Shown here: positions 1 to 13,300 of the stretch, piece after piece | How the letters are laid out: every line of letters starts with the position of its first letter | Position numbering within the stretch: position 1 is the stretch's first letter | From: Rosa chinensis | Taxonomy: Eukaryota; Streptophyta; Magnoliopsida; Rosales; Rosaceae | Assembly (NCBI RefSeq): GCF_002994745.2 | Contig: NC_037091.1 | Coordinates: 32,366,612-32,430,611 of the forward strand | Reading direction: 5' to 3' | Length of the DNA: 64,000 bases | Made by a program: the position numbers and the translations under genes | Notes under the pieces: generated by a model | Seen by the model: only the letters and a program-made list of their open reading frames with translations | Databases searched by the model: none | What the model was told of the DNA's origin: nothing

Positions 1-3000
1 ACCAGGGAGATAGTCGGTCGGGGGTATCTGAGGGGCAGGTTGTTCCATCTGGATCAGACATACGCGGGAGAGAAACCAGGAGCACAGTCCCGGGTCGCTT
101 TGACTTCGAATTCTGATAAGATAAGTGAAATTTGGTTGTGGCATCGCCGTTTAGGGCATCCTTCTTTTAGTCTTATGAAAACAACCATGCCTACTCTGTT
201 TCTTGGTGTGAATGAGTCTGCTTTACGTTGTGAAACATGTGTTTTGGCCAAGAGTCATCGTGCTACTTATTCTCCTGGAGTGTCTAATAAAAGTGTTATT
301 CCTTTTGAGTTTATTCATTCTGCTGTTTGGGGGCCTTCAAGAGAGCCCACTGTATCGGGTATGAGATATTTTGTGTTGTTTATTGATGATTGTACGAGAT
401 TGTCATGGGTTGCCCTTCTTAAAACCAAAGATGAAGTCTTTCCAGCTTTCCAAACTTTCCGTACTCTTGTTCAAACACAGTACCATAGCACCATTAAAGT
501 CCTTCGTTCTGACAATGGGGGGGGAATATGTTAATCATGTTTTCCAAGAGTTTTTTTAACACCCATGGGATTGTTCACCAAACCACATGTCCACAAACAC
601 CTGAACAAATGGAGTGTCTGAAAGGAAAAACCGTCATTTACTTGATATAGCTCGTGCCCTTCTCTTTAGTGCCCATATGCCTAAGTATCTTTAAGGTGAT
701 GCTGTATATGCTTCCTCCCATCTTATCAATCGTCTTCCCTCTGGTGTCCTTCAGGGAAAAATTCCATTTGAGGTTCTTGCATCTCATGTCTCCTTACCTT
801 CATTTCATAATCTTCCAGCTCGTGTCTTTGGTTGTGTTGCTTTTGTCCATGTTCTTAAGAACTAGAGGTCTAAATTGGATGCTCGAGCACTTAAGTGTGT
901 GTTTGTTGGCTACGGAGGGTATCAGAAAGGGTACAAGTGCTTTCATCCACCTACCAGGAAGTACTATGTCACTATGGATGTCACTTTCTTTGAGGACATG
1001 AGTTATTTTACCTCTTCCGATACAGCTCTTCAGGGGGAGAATTCATTTTTTGAAGAGCTGTATCATGGAGAGGGGGAGGAATCCGAAGGAGGAGAAGAAG
1101 CAGGTGGTATTTTGACGGATCCAGTTGAAACCATTAGTTCGCCGCCAGAAGGAGAAGCTCCAAACATCCAAGCACCAGTTTCTATGGCGGAAAATGATGT
1201 TGCAGATACAACTCCAAACATCCAAGCACCAGTCTCTATGGCCGAAAATGATGTTGAAGACACAACTGTCCCTCCTACCATTGCTTCTACCCCTGACCCA
1301 CAGCTTCCTGGTACTGAAGATCATTCATTTGAGGTATGTCCACCCACTATTACTAGTAGTAATGAGTCTAATGTTAGGCAAAATGTGTTACCAAATAGGA
1401 CCACTCGGGGTCAATCAGCCAAAAGATATGAACCTACCCTTACTGCCAAATCAAAATACCCAGTAGCCAATTATATGTCCACTAGGAGGTTGTCTAAGTC
1501 ATATGAATCTTTTGTGAATCAAATATCTGTTGTATCAGTACCTAACAAAGTGCAGGATGCATTGGGGGATCCAAAGTGGAGGAAGGCAATGGAGGAAGAG
1601 ATGGAGGCGTTGCAGAAGAGCAATACTTGGCAACTTGTGCCTCCACCATAAGGCAAGAAGGCTGTAGGTTGTCGTTGGGTGTTTACTGTGAAGCATAATG
1701 CAGATGGATCAGTGAATCGGTACAAAGCACGCCTCGTAGCAAAGGGGTTTACTCAGACATATGGTATTGACTACGATGAAACGTTTGCTCCTGTTGCCAA
1801 GATGAACACTATTCAGGTTCTGCTCTCAGTCACTGCTAGTTTAAACTAGCCACTCCGACAGTTTGATGTCAAAAATGCATTTCTTCATGGAGAGTTAGCC
1901 GAGGAAGTGTACATGAGCCTTCCACCTGGGTATGTAGTTGCTTCTCCTGGTGATTTTGTATGCAGATTGAGAAAATCTTTGTATGGTCTTAAACAGTCAC
2001 CTCGTGCTTGGTTTGGAAGATTTTCACAGTTCATGCGGAAGGTTGGTTACAGACAGAGCAACTCAGACCATACCTTGTTCCTTAAGCATCAACAAGGGAA
2101 GGTAACAGCTCTAATTATTTATGTGGATGATATGGTAATCACTGGCAATGATACTATTGAGATAGATAGACTGCAGAGACAGTTAGCCTCTGAGTTTGAG
2201 ATGAAGGACTTGGGTGAACTTAAGTACTTCTTAGGAATTGAGGTAGCCAGGGGGAGAGAAGGAATCTATCTGTGCCAGAGGAAGTACGTTCTTGACTTGC
2301 TGACAGAGACAGGTTTGTTGGATTGCAGACCTGTTGATACTCCTATTGAGCAGAACCATTGTTTAGCTGAGTATCATAATCAGGTACCTGCTGATCGAGC
2401 TCGCTATCAGAGGTTGGTTGGGCGCCTGATTTATTTGGCTCATACTAGACCAGATGTTGCATATGCAGTGAGTGTGGTGAGTCAGTTCATGCATAACCCG
2501 AGTGAGAGTCATATGGATGCTGTTATGCGAATTTTGAAGTACTTAAAGTCAGCTCCAGGAAGGGGAGTACTGTTTTCTAAACACAGCAACATTCTTGAGG
2601 TTTGTGGCTTCACAGATGCAGATTGGGCTGGAAACATCACAGACAGAATGTCAACATCAGGTTACTTTACCTTTGTGGGAGGTAATTTGGTTACATGGAA
2701 GAGTTAGAAACAGAAAGTTGTGGCACGATCTAGTGCTGAGGCTGAGTATAGGGGTATGGCTCACGGAGTGTGTGAATTGTTGTGGCTGAGAAATTTGTTA
2801 CGTGATTTGGGTTTCAAACTCAAGAGTACCATGCAGTTGTATTGTGATAACAAGGCAGCCATTGACATATCACAAAATCCGGTACAGCATGATCGTACTA
2901 AACATGTGGAGGTTGATCGTCACTTTATAAAGGAGAAGCTAGATGCCAAAATTATTAGTTTTCCTTTTGTTCCAACTGAAGAGCAACTTGCAGATGTACA

Positions 3001-3079
3001 TACCAAAGGAGTTTCCAAGAAAGCGTTTTATGACTCACTTAGCAAGTTGGGCATGGTTGATGTGTATGCGCCAACTTAA
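1..3079 (+). pseudogene. copia Pol polyprotein remnant
   Basis: The GAG-pre-integrase zinc region (WHRRLGH then CETC) lies at about 136-250 and integrase core aspartates at about 370-390 and 510-520. The reading frame breaks in a run of G at 517-524 and is scrambled to about 870. It reopens at 875-1651 (end of integrase and linker to RT), has stops at about 1648 and 1848, and continues with RT at 1907-2707 including YVDDM at about 2120. A TAG at about 2706 separates RT from RNase H (2720-3079, with the ARSSAEAEYR block). At least three nonsense codons and several frameshifts make this a dead copy. The assignment rests on motif order and family knowledge. Confidence 0.92.
1158..1265 (+). repeat. 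54-bp tandem duplication in copia linker
   Basis: Two 54-bp units (1158-1211 and 1212-1265) are nearly identical and stay in frame. Each encodes PNIQAPVSMAENDV followed by A/E-DTT. It lies in the low-constraint linker between integrase and RT, where copia elements vary in length, so it is probably neutral. Confidence 0.9.
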
Positions 3080-3086
3080 GGGGGAG

Positions 3087-3300
3087 TGTTAGTGTGAGTC
3101 ATAGTTCCCTATTAGGAATAGAATAACAAGGGAATATATTGTTGTAACTACTTACCTTGTATATGTTATGTAGTACAGTAGTACACAATAGTAGTACATT
3201 GTAGTACGATTGTAATCTGTTTATATACACCACAGAATGGGTGTAATGATATATCAGAAAATTCATTCTCTCAATCTTGTCTTATTTGACTGCACTAATA
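3087..3300 (+). repeat. 3' LTR of copia element 1
   Basis: The LTR begins TGTTAGTG right after the purine tract and ends CACTAATA, giving near-perfect terminal inverted ends. It is only 214 bp long, short for copia. It contains a TATA-like stretch (TTTATATACA, about 3220). The matching 5' LTR is outside the window. Confidence 0.88.
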
Positions 3301-3420
3301 TGGAGAACTCAATATCATTTTATTATTAGCATAATAATATTAATTAAGCAAATATGCCTTAAGGTTAACTTTTTGAAATCCCTACAATTTTCTATCATTG
3401 ATTAAATTGCTTGAACAGAA

Positions 3421-4137
3421 ATATATATATATACACACACACACACAGAGCGGATCGAGAGAGGACGTCCGCACTTTCGCTAAAGTGCGGACGACGACGC
3501 TGCAGCCCAACTCAGGCCACGACGGTGTGGCGCCAGTTGCCGGAGGGAGGCCAGGGGTTGGACGGACCAGTCTGCAGTTGGGTGGAGTCGTCTGCGACGA
3601 GGTTGCAGCGCTGCAGGTCAGGTTGCTGCCCAGAAACCTACAACCTCGACCTCCTCCAACCTCGATCGTTGTCCAGAAGCCGTCTGGGATGCTTCCGACC
3701 TTCTTCCGACCCGATTCGCGCAGCCGTCGTCCGCACTTTAGACGTCCTCTCTTGATCGGGCCTGTATATATATATACAGGCTCGATCACAAGCGGACGTC
3801 CGCACATTAGCTAAAGTGCGGACGCCGACGCAGCAGGCGGTTCCAGGCAGCGACGGCTGCACGGGGCTAGCTAGAGGGAGGCTGGAGGCGTCCCAGACCT
3901 CTTATGGGCAGCGATCAAGGTCGGAGGAGGTCGGGGTTGCCGGTTTCTGGGCAGCCACCTCACCTGCAACTGCAGGTTCTGTGCAGCGCTGTATAACGGT
4001 CGCCGGCGACTCCACCCGACCACAGGCCCCCAGCGTCCATTCGGCAAGCAGCGCCGCGCTGTCAACGCTCGATCGAGGCTGGAGGAGCGACGTCCGCACT
4101 TTTTCTGGGTTGTGGACGTCCGCTCTCAAACGGCTTC

Positions 4138-4139
<2 letters not shown>
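3421..4139. repeat. inverted pair of short GC-rich TIR elements flanked by microsatellites
   Basis: Two related GC-rich elements, about 3450-3765 and 3780-4135, lie in opposite orientations around the central palindrome CCTGTATATATATATACAGG (about 3764-3783). Blocks such as GGTGGAGTCG, CAGCGCTGCA and CTGCCCAGAAAC occur on the plus strand of the first and the minus strand of the second. Both outer ends carry GGACGTCCGC near a (TA)n(CA)n tract: 3421-3447 on the left, and the complement of 4139-4180 on the right. Each element also has its own short inverted GTCCGCA...TGCGGAC ends. The long ORFs on both strands here are by-products of GC content. The closest known pattern is microsatellite-associated MITEs; the family is unidentified. 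Confidence 0.75.

Positions 4140-4214
<75 letters not shown>
4139..4214. repeat. compound microsatellite (TG)n(TA)n(GA)n
   Basis: Three abutting dinucleotide tracts: TG to about 4150, TA to 4180, GA to 4214. The length is likely to vary between individuals or be misassembled. Confidence 0.97.
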
Positions 4215-4216
<2 letters not shown>

Positions 4217-4368
4217 AGAAAGGCAAATTGACACGCACGTGCCAAGAGGCCAGTATATGGAGCCAGTTACTCTCCTTCTCGTAATAATAATAATAACACG
4301 CTTTACCTAGTAAACTTGAAAACACATCCAAAAAAATTGAAAGATGACAAAGATATGAAATAAAAGAC

Positions 4369-7300
4369 CTTTTTTCTCTTGGCAACAGCTGCTTCAGTAT
4401 TTTGCGCAAGTTTCTTTGCACCTTCTGGACAATTGATATCCATAGCAGCCTTAGCTGCTTCCTCCTTCGCTGCTTGCTCCTGTAAAAGTTTACTGGAGGA
4501 ATGAGTTATACAACAGATCAATATAAAAGGATAATAAAATAGGATGACACAACCAATATACACATAATCCATGAATCAACTAAGCTTTAGAATGTTAGAA
4601 ATGGCTGCATCTCATGTGAGTCATGTCTACCACTCTATAACCCAACTGAGGCCATTGCAATGAAATATATTCTTCTTCACTTTTGCATAGGGGCCATGCA
4701 GATCTGTTGCACATCAGTTCGAGTATGAATGCAATGCATATGTGTACATACATGCATATGTACATGTGTTGCAAGCTTCTGAAAATCCTTGGAAAGATTG
4801 GGTCACTTCCCTATACAATGTCTTCTCTAACTAAACTTTGCATTCTTGTAAACTCGTATCACTTCCAGAGTTCCAGCCTTGGTAGACAAATGAAGAACTC
4901 ACTGGCCAAACCTATGGTACAAACTTCTAATAATACAATACATATAATGTAAATGTAAATATTGCCTTCACTTCTACTCAACTTGACCCTATACATTGGT
5001 CTATTAATGGGTCCGAGATTGTTTCTTCCGGATACCTTTTTGTTAGATCATCCAAGTAACTCCATTGTGCTCATTGTAAAGTAAGTTGGAAGACTACTTT
5101 ACCTGACTACTTTCAGGAGTCGACTTCTAGCTTAGGTAGTGGCTCATCGTAAAAGTCATACTTATAAGATGCTTTGGAAAAAGGATTTCATAGCGTCATC
5201 GACTCATTCGGGCGTGGTGTGTACCCAGCTCATGAATCATGAATTCACTGTATATATTGCTCTATTCTTTGGAATAGGTATGGCTTGGTTTTGGTTTGAA
5301 GTGGACCATTCCATGGATTATTATTCCTAGTTAAGTGAGGGTTTCATGAGAGTGGAAGCCAAGAGAGAGTTGTTACTTGTTACTCTTTGGCAACTAGCAT
5401 TTATTTAGGTATGGTTGGAGAGGAAAAGAATAAGCTGCCAAGTTAGGAAAGAGGAATTAAATTGTATTTGGGACAGGTCTCGAAGGAGTGTATCTCAGTA
5501 TGTTCAGTGTGTCATGCTTTTCCCCAAGTCAACTACTTATCCTGTTATCCATAGCGTTTGCACTTCTTAATGTAAAATCCTCATTTCCTATAAGCTAAAA
5601 CACTGAGACTCAGTTTACCACAGGTCATGCATTCATCAAACACTTTGGGATCTTATCCAATACATGACAGCTCATTTAAGTGCAAAGCATTGAATATCCA
5701 CAACTATTTAGTTTACTACATTTAACTTATCATGCTAAACCGAGAAGAATCAATTAAAAATCACTAAATATTTAATAGAATTTGCATTGGTTATTGCCCA
5801 ATAAAGTTTCTTTAGTTGTCCAACCGCTGAATTTAATCTATAGCAAAAATACATCTTCCACATGATATCACCACGTTGACCAGAAATAATTTAACCTCTA
5901 GATCTAGAAATCCAGATTTTAGAGTTGATGGCAATATACTAAATATACACCATCATTTATCATATTTGGAATGCAAAACTACTATTTTTAGAAACACAAT
6001 AAATGATAATTAAGGGCATAATCAATTAGAGTACCTCAATGTACTCACGATTCATTTCTTCCCAAATCATCTTTTTGTAGCGTTTCCCCTCTTCATTAAG
6101 AAGGTAGCCGTCAACCTGTGCAAGATCCTAAATTTAGAGTAGTGATCCAACAGTACAAGTTATCTTAAATAGTAGATACAAATATAACGTGTGCAGTACT
6201 TATTTTTGGTACCACCAGAAGTTTGTGCAAATCTGGAGTATAGAATCTCTAATCTCTAATTATCAATTTTTTTTTTTATGATCAGTATGGGATTACCAAG
6301 ATTAGAAAAGATATTACGGAATTCAGTCTAGTAGTTATGCACCTCCAGATCATCAATATCTGAAAAGTTGTCAGACTCATCATCACAAGCTTCAGTTCCG
6401 GTCTCAACAGCTGTATTCTCCATAGCAGCCCCTAAAACATTACATTTTCAGCAAAGACTTCCAGCAGAACAAAGTTAGACACACACAAAACCACACACAC
6501 TAAAACATTACATTTTCAGCAAAGACACCATACCACACCACACCACATTATACCATACCATTTGACGATTTTTTTTTTTTTCCTGAAAAAAAAAATGCCT
6601 CAGACAACTTCCTGGGCCGAGGTTCAAAACCGGGGCCCCCTGCAGAATCGTATAATCTTTAGGAGGCAGGAAATTCTAGCAAATAGCTAGGGATGTACAT
6701 TAAAGGGGTTCAGGCCCCAGACCACATGAGAGAAAACAATGGGCCTGACCCTCTTACCCTAAAACCTTGTTGGAATTCATTGGGGATATTACCTATTTAT
6801 CTATGAGAATTAGAGAAACGAAAAGGAGAATGAAAAGGAGAGGACAGGTAGAGAGAGATAGAGAAACCAACCATCACTTTCAGGCTCCATAAGCAGCAGT
6901 CCTTTATTCTCACTTCCTGATTTTGTGTTGTTCTCTTTCTCAAACTAAAAATGAAATGAGCAAAAGAAAATCAGACACAATTTGATAAGTCAGAGAACAA
7001 TAATTATGGCTTATAGCGTACAACAAGCACCATTAATAACCGACAAGCAACAAAAGTTCTGGAAAAAAATTATCTTAAGGGCATGATTCAATATAGAAAA
7101 CCAGCTTTAGAGAAAATGCCCCACCCATTCATAAGACCTATATCAAACATAACAGAAATCAAGGAAACATGCTTAACACGTACAAAACCTTCAATAACAT
7201 CCAACTAACATCTTAAGAAAGTGCTATAACACAAGTAAACCCCACATGAGGAGAAATCAAGACCCTTCAATTCCAAAACCAAAGAGCAAATTTGAAACAA

Positions 7301-10300
7301 ATCAACTCATTGAAGGCTTAGTTCTTCCGCATGCAAATGAATTAACAATCACCAAACTGACCAATTGTTTATCTTCAAAAACACTTGCACAGTATGCTTC
7401 CAATCTAACGATATTGGGGGAGGGTATTGCACATCATATATCAGTTTAATTAGCTACAGTGTACAACTCAACCCATCTAACCAAAAACAGTCCCCAAAAA
7501 TCAACAAGCTATACTTTTCAATCCAAATGAAGGATTTCTTATTTAACAAAAAACAATAAATGTCTCTAACTTCAGCAGCAGCTACCAAAGCCCACAAAGA
7601 ACCCAAAACCTGACTCTATCACATAAACCTCACTCCTCGGACTTTTCTTTGAAACATTCCTTTCTATCCAGAATTAGATCACCTAAAACATCACACAACA
7701 CTGCTACTAAGTTTTTTTTTTTTTTAATCTTTCACCCAATGGCACAATGCTTCTCAACTGATAAGGATACACAAGAGGCCAGACTATGACATAGTTATGC
7801 CGAATTCTAAACCATTTGGCTACCATTACAAGTCAGTTACATAGTCCAGTTCTTAGTTATACCACTACTCTTGGAGAGAAAAAGAAAAAGAATAGTCACG
7901 TAATTTCATGCCTGTTAAACTAATAATTCATAGAAATAGAAAGCAGAATCATTGCTGCCTCAGTATTTGTAGTTCAATCATGACTCCGCATACTTTACAT
8001 AGTACGGTTCTTATTTATAAAAACCAATACCCTTGCAGATAAAAATAAAAGAAAAGTCAAGTAATTCCATGTCTATTAAACTACTAATTCATAGAAATGA
8101 AAAGCAGAATCATTGCTGCCTCAAGTATTTGTGAAAAGTTCAATCATGACTCCCCGCACTTTGCATAAATTACTGTATATGGTTCCAGCCAAAACGATTG
8201 TATATGGTCAGTATTTTATAAGAATCATTCTTATTGTAACTTTACTTATAATTACTGTAGAGATAGCAGCTAATATAACAATTAAATTAAACAGTTACCT
8301 TGGATGACTGATCACTGTTGTCAAGGCTTTGACAAGCAATGGTATCGATGCCAGAGTCATTAGCATTAAGGTCCGCAGATGCTTTTTTCAATCTCTCTAT
8401 TTCAGCACGCTGGAAAGCAGGAGGATTAGATCCTCCGTCAAGTCCACCTGAAATTGTCATAAACTACACCAACCTGTTAAAGTAAATAGAGTAGGGATTT
8501 AAATCATCATTGGAGCATGAGAAAAGAAATATGGACTCACATCATCATAACAGGTTTGACAAAGTCCATACGCAAAAGGTTTTCCACTATCCTTATGTTC
8601 ACAAAGGATCTTGTGTTCACAAAGGCCACCATCTGTATTATCCATTTTATCAGCCATAATTGGTTGTTTGCTTAATTCATCCTGTTCCTTTGCCTTCACG
8701 AGGAACTCTTCAATCTAAAAAAAGCAGATTCCAAATTGGGACAAATCGATTCAGTACTCATAATTTCACAAACAAATGCATTGAAAGGAAAATGGTAGAG
8801 AAGAAACAACTGTTAGGTTTACAAGCTAATCAAGCAAATATGAAATCACATTCATGATCCTTAACTTGTTAAAAAGTAAGCCAACATGACCAGCTTGATA
8901 AACTTTCACCAAAAGTGATCTCCACCGCTATTTTTAATTTTTTTCAAGAAAAGAAAACCTGTTATTATTACAGATAGCAGAGAAGGAGTTCACTCCTATT
9001 GTACAACTGCAGGTAAAAGATAAATAACAACAATCTTATGACCTAAAAGTTATTAGGACCACTCAATGTTAAGACCACTACACACTCTCAGACATATTTT
9101 CTCTAGACCCAAAATCGGCCTACCTCAAGAATGTGAACCAGGTGAACAAACCTGACCTCATTCCCTCAAATGAAAACAAAAACAAAAATATTAGTGGTAT
9201 CTGCAAGTTGCAAGTGGGACACCTGAGTCTGTCCACCCACCTTTTAGCCCTTAATCAAAAATTGAGCTCACAATGGGCCACTGATCTACTAGTCTACAGA
9301 CTACGGCCCCATTTGGGATTGCTTCGCTTTTTAAAAAATCACCTGTTGTCTAAAATCTTAGATTATATTGTGTTTGGTAAATAAATAAAAAGCAGCTTTA
9401 ATTGAAAATTATAGGTCACTGGCAGCAGATTTTAGAAGAAACCCAAAGGTTACTTTTTAGAAGCTGCTTTTGGTGTGTGTGTGTGTGTGTGTGTAAACTC
9501 CTGCAGATTCTAGACTCCACAACCTTGAATGTCAACATTAATGTGACCTATCAAACACCTTCCCATTTCCATAACAGTAAAATCAGCTCCTCCAACTCTA
9601 GGTTATATAAATTCCTTCTAAACCACATGTAACGACTCAATCTGAAACTCAAACCCTCTGCCACATCAGCTACTGTGTCACCGAGGAAATTCGACAAGTT
9701 CTATAACCTAGTCAAAAGACCCATGAACGCTTCCTCTCCAACCCACAATCCTCCCCACCACCATTTTGCAACAATCTAGAAAACCTTCATACCCTATGAA
9801 AGATCCTTCCAAGGTCTTTGACATCACCCCTCAATCATATTTGAATCACACCCATTTCATAAGATACATACTTGCTTCTAATACTAGCATGCCATAGTGA
9901 CTCCCTCATATTGGGAATCTCCAAAACCACTTAGCCTGCAAAGCCTTATTCCTTTCTTCCCGCGTTTGAAAGCATATCCCTCAAAGATTCTCCACCTTCC
10001 TAGAAACCCCTTTCTGAATTTTTAAATCAAGACAAACAATAAAGGTAAGATGCCTCGTCTATAAAGATAAACCTTCTACCAATTTTCCAACCCTGTTTCA
10101 ACCATTGCCTATCAAAATGTGCATCTATCGCTGTACTCACATATTGTAGTAAAATAGCCAAAAATGAAAGAGTCGCAATTATCAATATAGGGATTAATGT
10201 AAGCATACCGTCAAGCTCCCAGATTCTGTATTCTCAAATTCAACCAGCCGCTTAGTCAATGTAGCATCACAAACATGTACAATTTTGATCTGGAAAAAAA

Positions 10301-13300
10301 TATATAATATACATCAAATAAAATGGAAAAAGGAAAACTGGAACTTTTGAAGTATCTTTCAAAGTGTAAAGGAACAGGAAAAAGGAGTTGTCATATATAA
10401 AGCAAAAGCAGGAGCTTCAAAAGAAACAAGATGTCACACTATAAAACAATATGAACTCATTCACACTTTTTCATCAACTAAAAATTAAAATCATATTCAT
10501 GTCTACAGCTCTTTGCCCAAAAAAAAAAAAATGAAGTTCAAAAGATGGTATTAGGATGACAACGAAAAAGCCTCTAATTCAAAAAATAAAACAGCATCAT
10601 AACCATTCCAACAGGTATGACAAAGGCATGAAATAATAATTTCTTCTTTGACAAAGCAGAGAGTAGCAACTGAATCTAACTTACAATATCAGATTTGGAG
10701 CACTTGAGACCGTGTGAAAGTGCTGATATATATAATGCAGCACCACATAGTCCACTGGGTTTTCTGCCTGTCTGGAACCAATTAAAGATTTGTCATATGA
10801 TACATTCAACCTCCTAGGACGACCATCAAAGCACTTGACACCAAAAACATATCAAGATAAAACACTAAAAGTGAGTTCTCACCTGCATCCAATCCCGTTT
10901 CATGCTTGTGATAATCCTTTGTGCAGTTTGCATAACCCCTTTATCCCTTCCTCCTGGTAAACCTACAAAGCATATTTGCAAATGTAAACTATTAATTGAA
11001 GTGACATTAATTTCCGCTTCGAACAATTTCAATCCGATGCAATCAGAAGGAAACCTCAAGTTTTTGGAGTTGATACTTCAGTCGCAGAGACAGAACCAAC
11101 ACTATTTAGAAATATTGAAAAACTCATTTAAGATGATGTCACACTGCTTAAGAGATAACCTTGTGTTGGAAATTGACTAAAGCAAATACTTATGGAGTTT
11201 TTTATTCCATCTATGATAGGATGAGAAAGCAATGTGGTGTTACAGTAGCAAGCACTTACTCTCAGCAAATCTATGAATAAACCAGGAAGGATCAACAAGT
11301 TTTTGAACAATTGGGTGCTCATCAAGCCTCAGAGCCTTGCAAAGTTGCAAAAACACAGCTCCCAGCACATAGCTGCAAATAAAATCATATGAGATTATAA
11401 AAACCCAAAACTCAATTCTTGAGGGTTAAATCACAATCAAATCAGTCAAAGTGTCATTACTGAGAAGCATCAGAGAGTCAAAGGAGAAAGCATATAAGAA
11501 AAATCAATCAGATAAAGTTTTGGTTTAATATACTTAAGGAATATTAGATCCAAACCACAGCTATCGAGGGTTAATAAAATAAAATCAATCAGAATGTCAT
11601 TACTAAGAAGCATGAGAACATGGAGAAAAAAGAAGGGAAACAAAGAAGAAAGACTTTCTCACACATTTATCTTTAAGTAGTTCGAAAAATCAATGAGAAG
11701 ATATGGCTTCTTCTTTTCCCTGCAAGGCAAGATTCAAGTTCAGAATCAGTTCACATCTTTTTGGCTATATTTGGATATTTTCTTGAAAACATTATGGCTG
11801 TATTTGGATATGGATAAGAAAATTAAATTAAGAGCAAACAAAATTAATTATAAAAACTAAATAACACCGGTATGGCACAATTTTTCCTTTTACTTTTGCG
11901 AAGAAATGAAAATTCATTAGAATAATATGATTGGTGGATAAGGAATCCACAGAAGACAGCTGAAAGAAAGGATCTAAAAAAACTCTGAGACCAACGAATA
12001 GCTGAATATGAGAAGCAAGACTCTTCACAACAGCTACCAAATTTAGCACAATATAAGAAAGGGAAAATCAGCAGTACCACTGAATGACCATAAAGCAGAC
12101 CAAAATTGCAATCGATCTTAATACTGGTCAAACTAATTTAACTGGCAAGCCACCAATTTCATAATGTCCAAGTAATGATAATGCACAGATTGTCTGTCTT
12201 CTCTAATAATGTTGAGATTTACTATGCTTCATACAGTATATCTCTCATCCTTGGTGATCACAGGTTTTGAAAAGAAAACATACAAATAAAAGAAAAGAAA
12301 ATTTGAATTTCCTTCTATTAAGAATATGTCTAAAACCCTTCTTATATGTTGTCTTTATTTGCTTCAGCCAAATACATCCAAGTACAGCAGGTCATGCAGC
12401 ATTTCTAATATGCTCAGTTCATCTATACAAATTTAACCTTTCTCTTTTTGTCAAATAGATGGACTGAGCATATTAGAAATTTAACCTTCATGAGCGAACT
12501 CTAACTGGAAGATTTTTCTTTTTTTTCCTGAAAAGAAAGAAACTTCTTGTTTACAAAATTCAAACTGGTGTAGCATTTATCCCAACACCAGCAGAATGCC
12601 CATTCCCCCAATATTGTCTCATCAAGATAAACAGTACAGCACTGTAAACATGATCTTCACCTCAATGGAAGAAACAAAAACAAAAAAGTTATCAACCGCA
12701 GTTTGTAATAAACAAACTTTATTAATTCTGTATCAGAAATTTTTTTCTTAGATGCTAGCAGGTATCTGCAAGTACCGGTGGATTAGAAGTATCCTAGAGT
12801 CAAAGACACAAAAAGTCAACCTAAACAGATTTGAAGTCTGGATAATGGTATGTGCAGTATGACAGTATCAGAGTATCCCGAGTATCCACAACGGGATACA
12901 ACAAGTTTTGATGTATATGTGCTTCAAAATGTCCGATGAAGAAAAAAAAGCAGGACTATAAGTAGTCCATAATTTATCTGTAAAATAATCATATACGATA
13001 ATTCTCCACAACATCAACTGAAAGCAGTAACAAGAATATTCCCATCTGAAAAGATTGCAGAAGTTGAACTCCAATGACACTGAAGCCCAAAGAGAAGTCC
13101 AGTAATCAACCCTACACAAGATTATGAATCAAAAAACACCAAGCTCATAGAAATTCAGTCTAAGATTCTTACCTTATAATTATGTTATAATTGTGCTTTT
13201 TATTTCCTCTTATAATGGATGAATTTCTCTAAGGAATAAGATCAAAGTATACTATAAAACTAAAGGGATATAACTAATATTCTCGAATTTCCTCTGCATT

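Larger units (their letters stand above)
1..3300 (+). mobile_element. Ty1/copia retrotransposon 1, 3' part, decayed
   Basis: The window opens inside a copia element that reads on the plus strand. Visible in order are the GAG-pre-integrase region, integrase core, reverse transcriptase and RNase H, followed by a polypurine tract (3078-3086) and a 3' LTR. The domain order integrase then RT is that of Ty1/copia, not Ty3/gypsy. The 5' LTR, gag and protease lie off the left edge, so no age can be derived. The element probably sits in the last visible intron of the minus-strand BRF1 gene that starts at 14642, but this depends on BRF1 resuming beyond the window. Confidence 0.93.

Noticed and set aside
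3398..3862. Overlapping ORFs of 110-140 codons on both strands
   Set aside because: They lie in the GC-rich inverted-repeat element with microsatellite ends; no domain, and ORFs on both strands are expected from low stop-codon density.
3816..4421. ORFs running through the TG/TA/GA microsatellite
   Set aside because: Products are dipeptide runs from the repeat.
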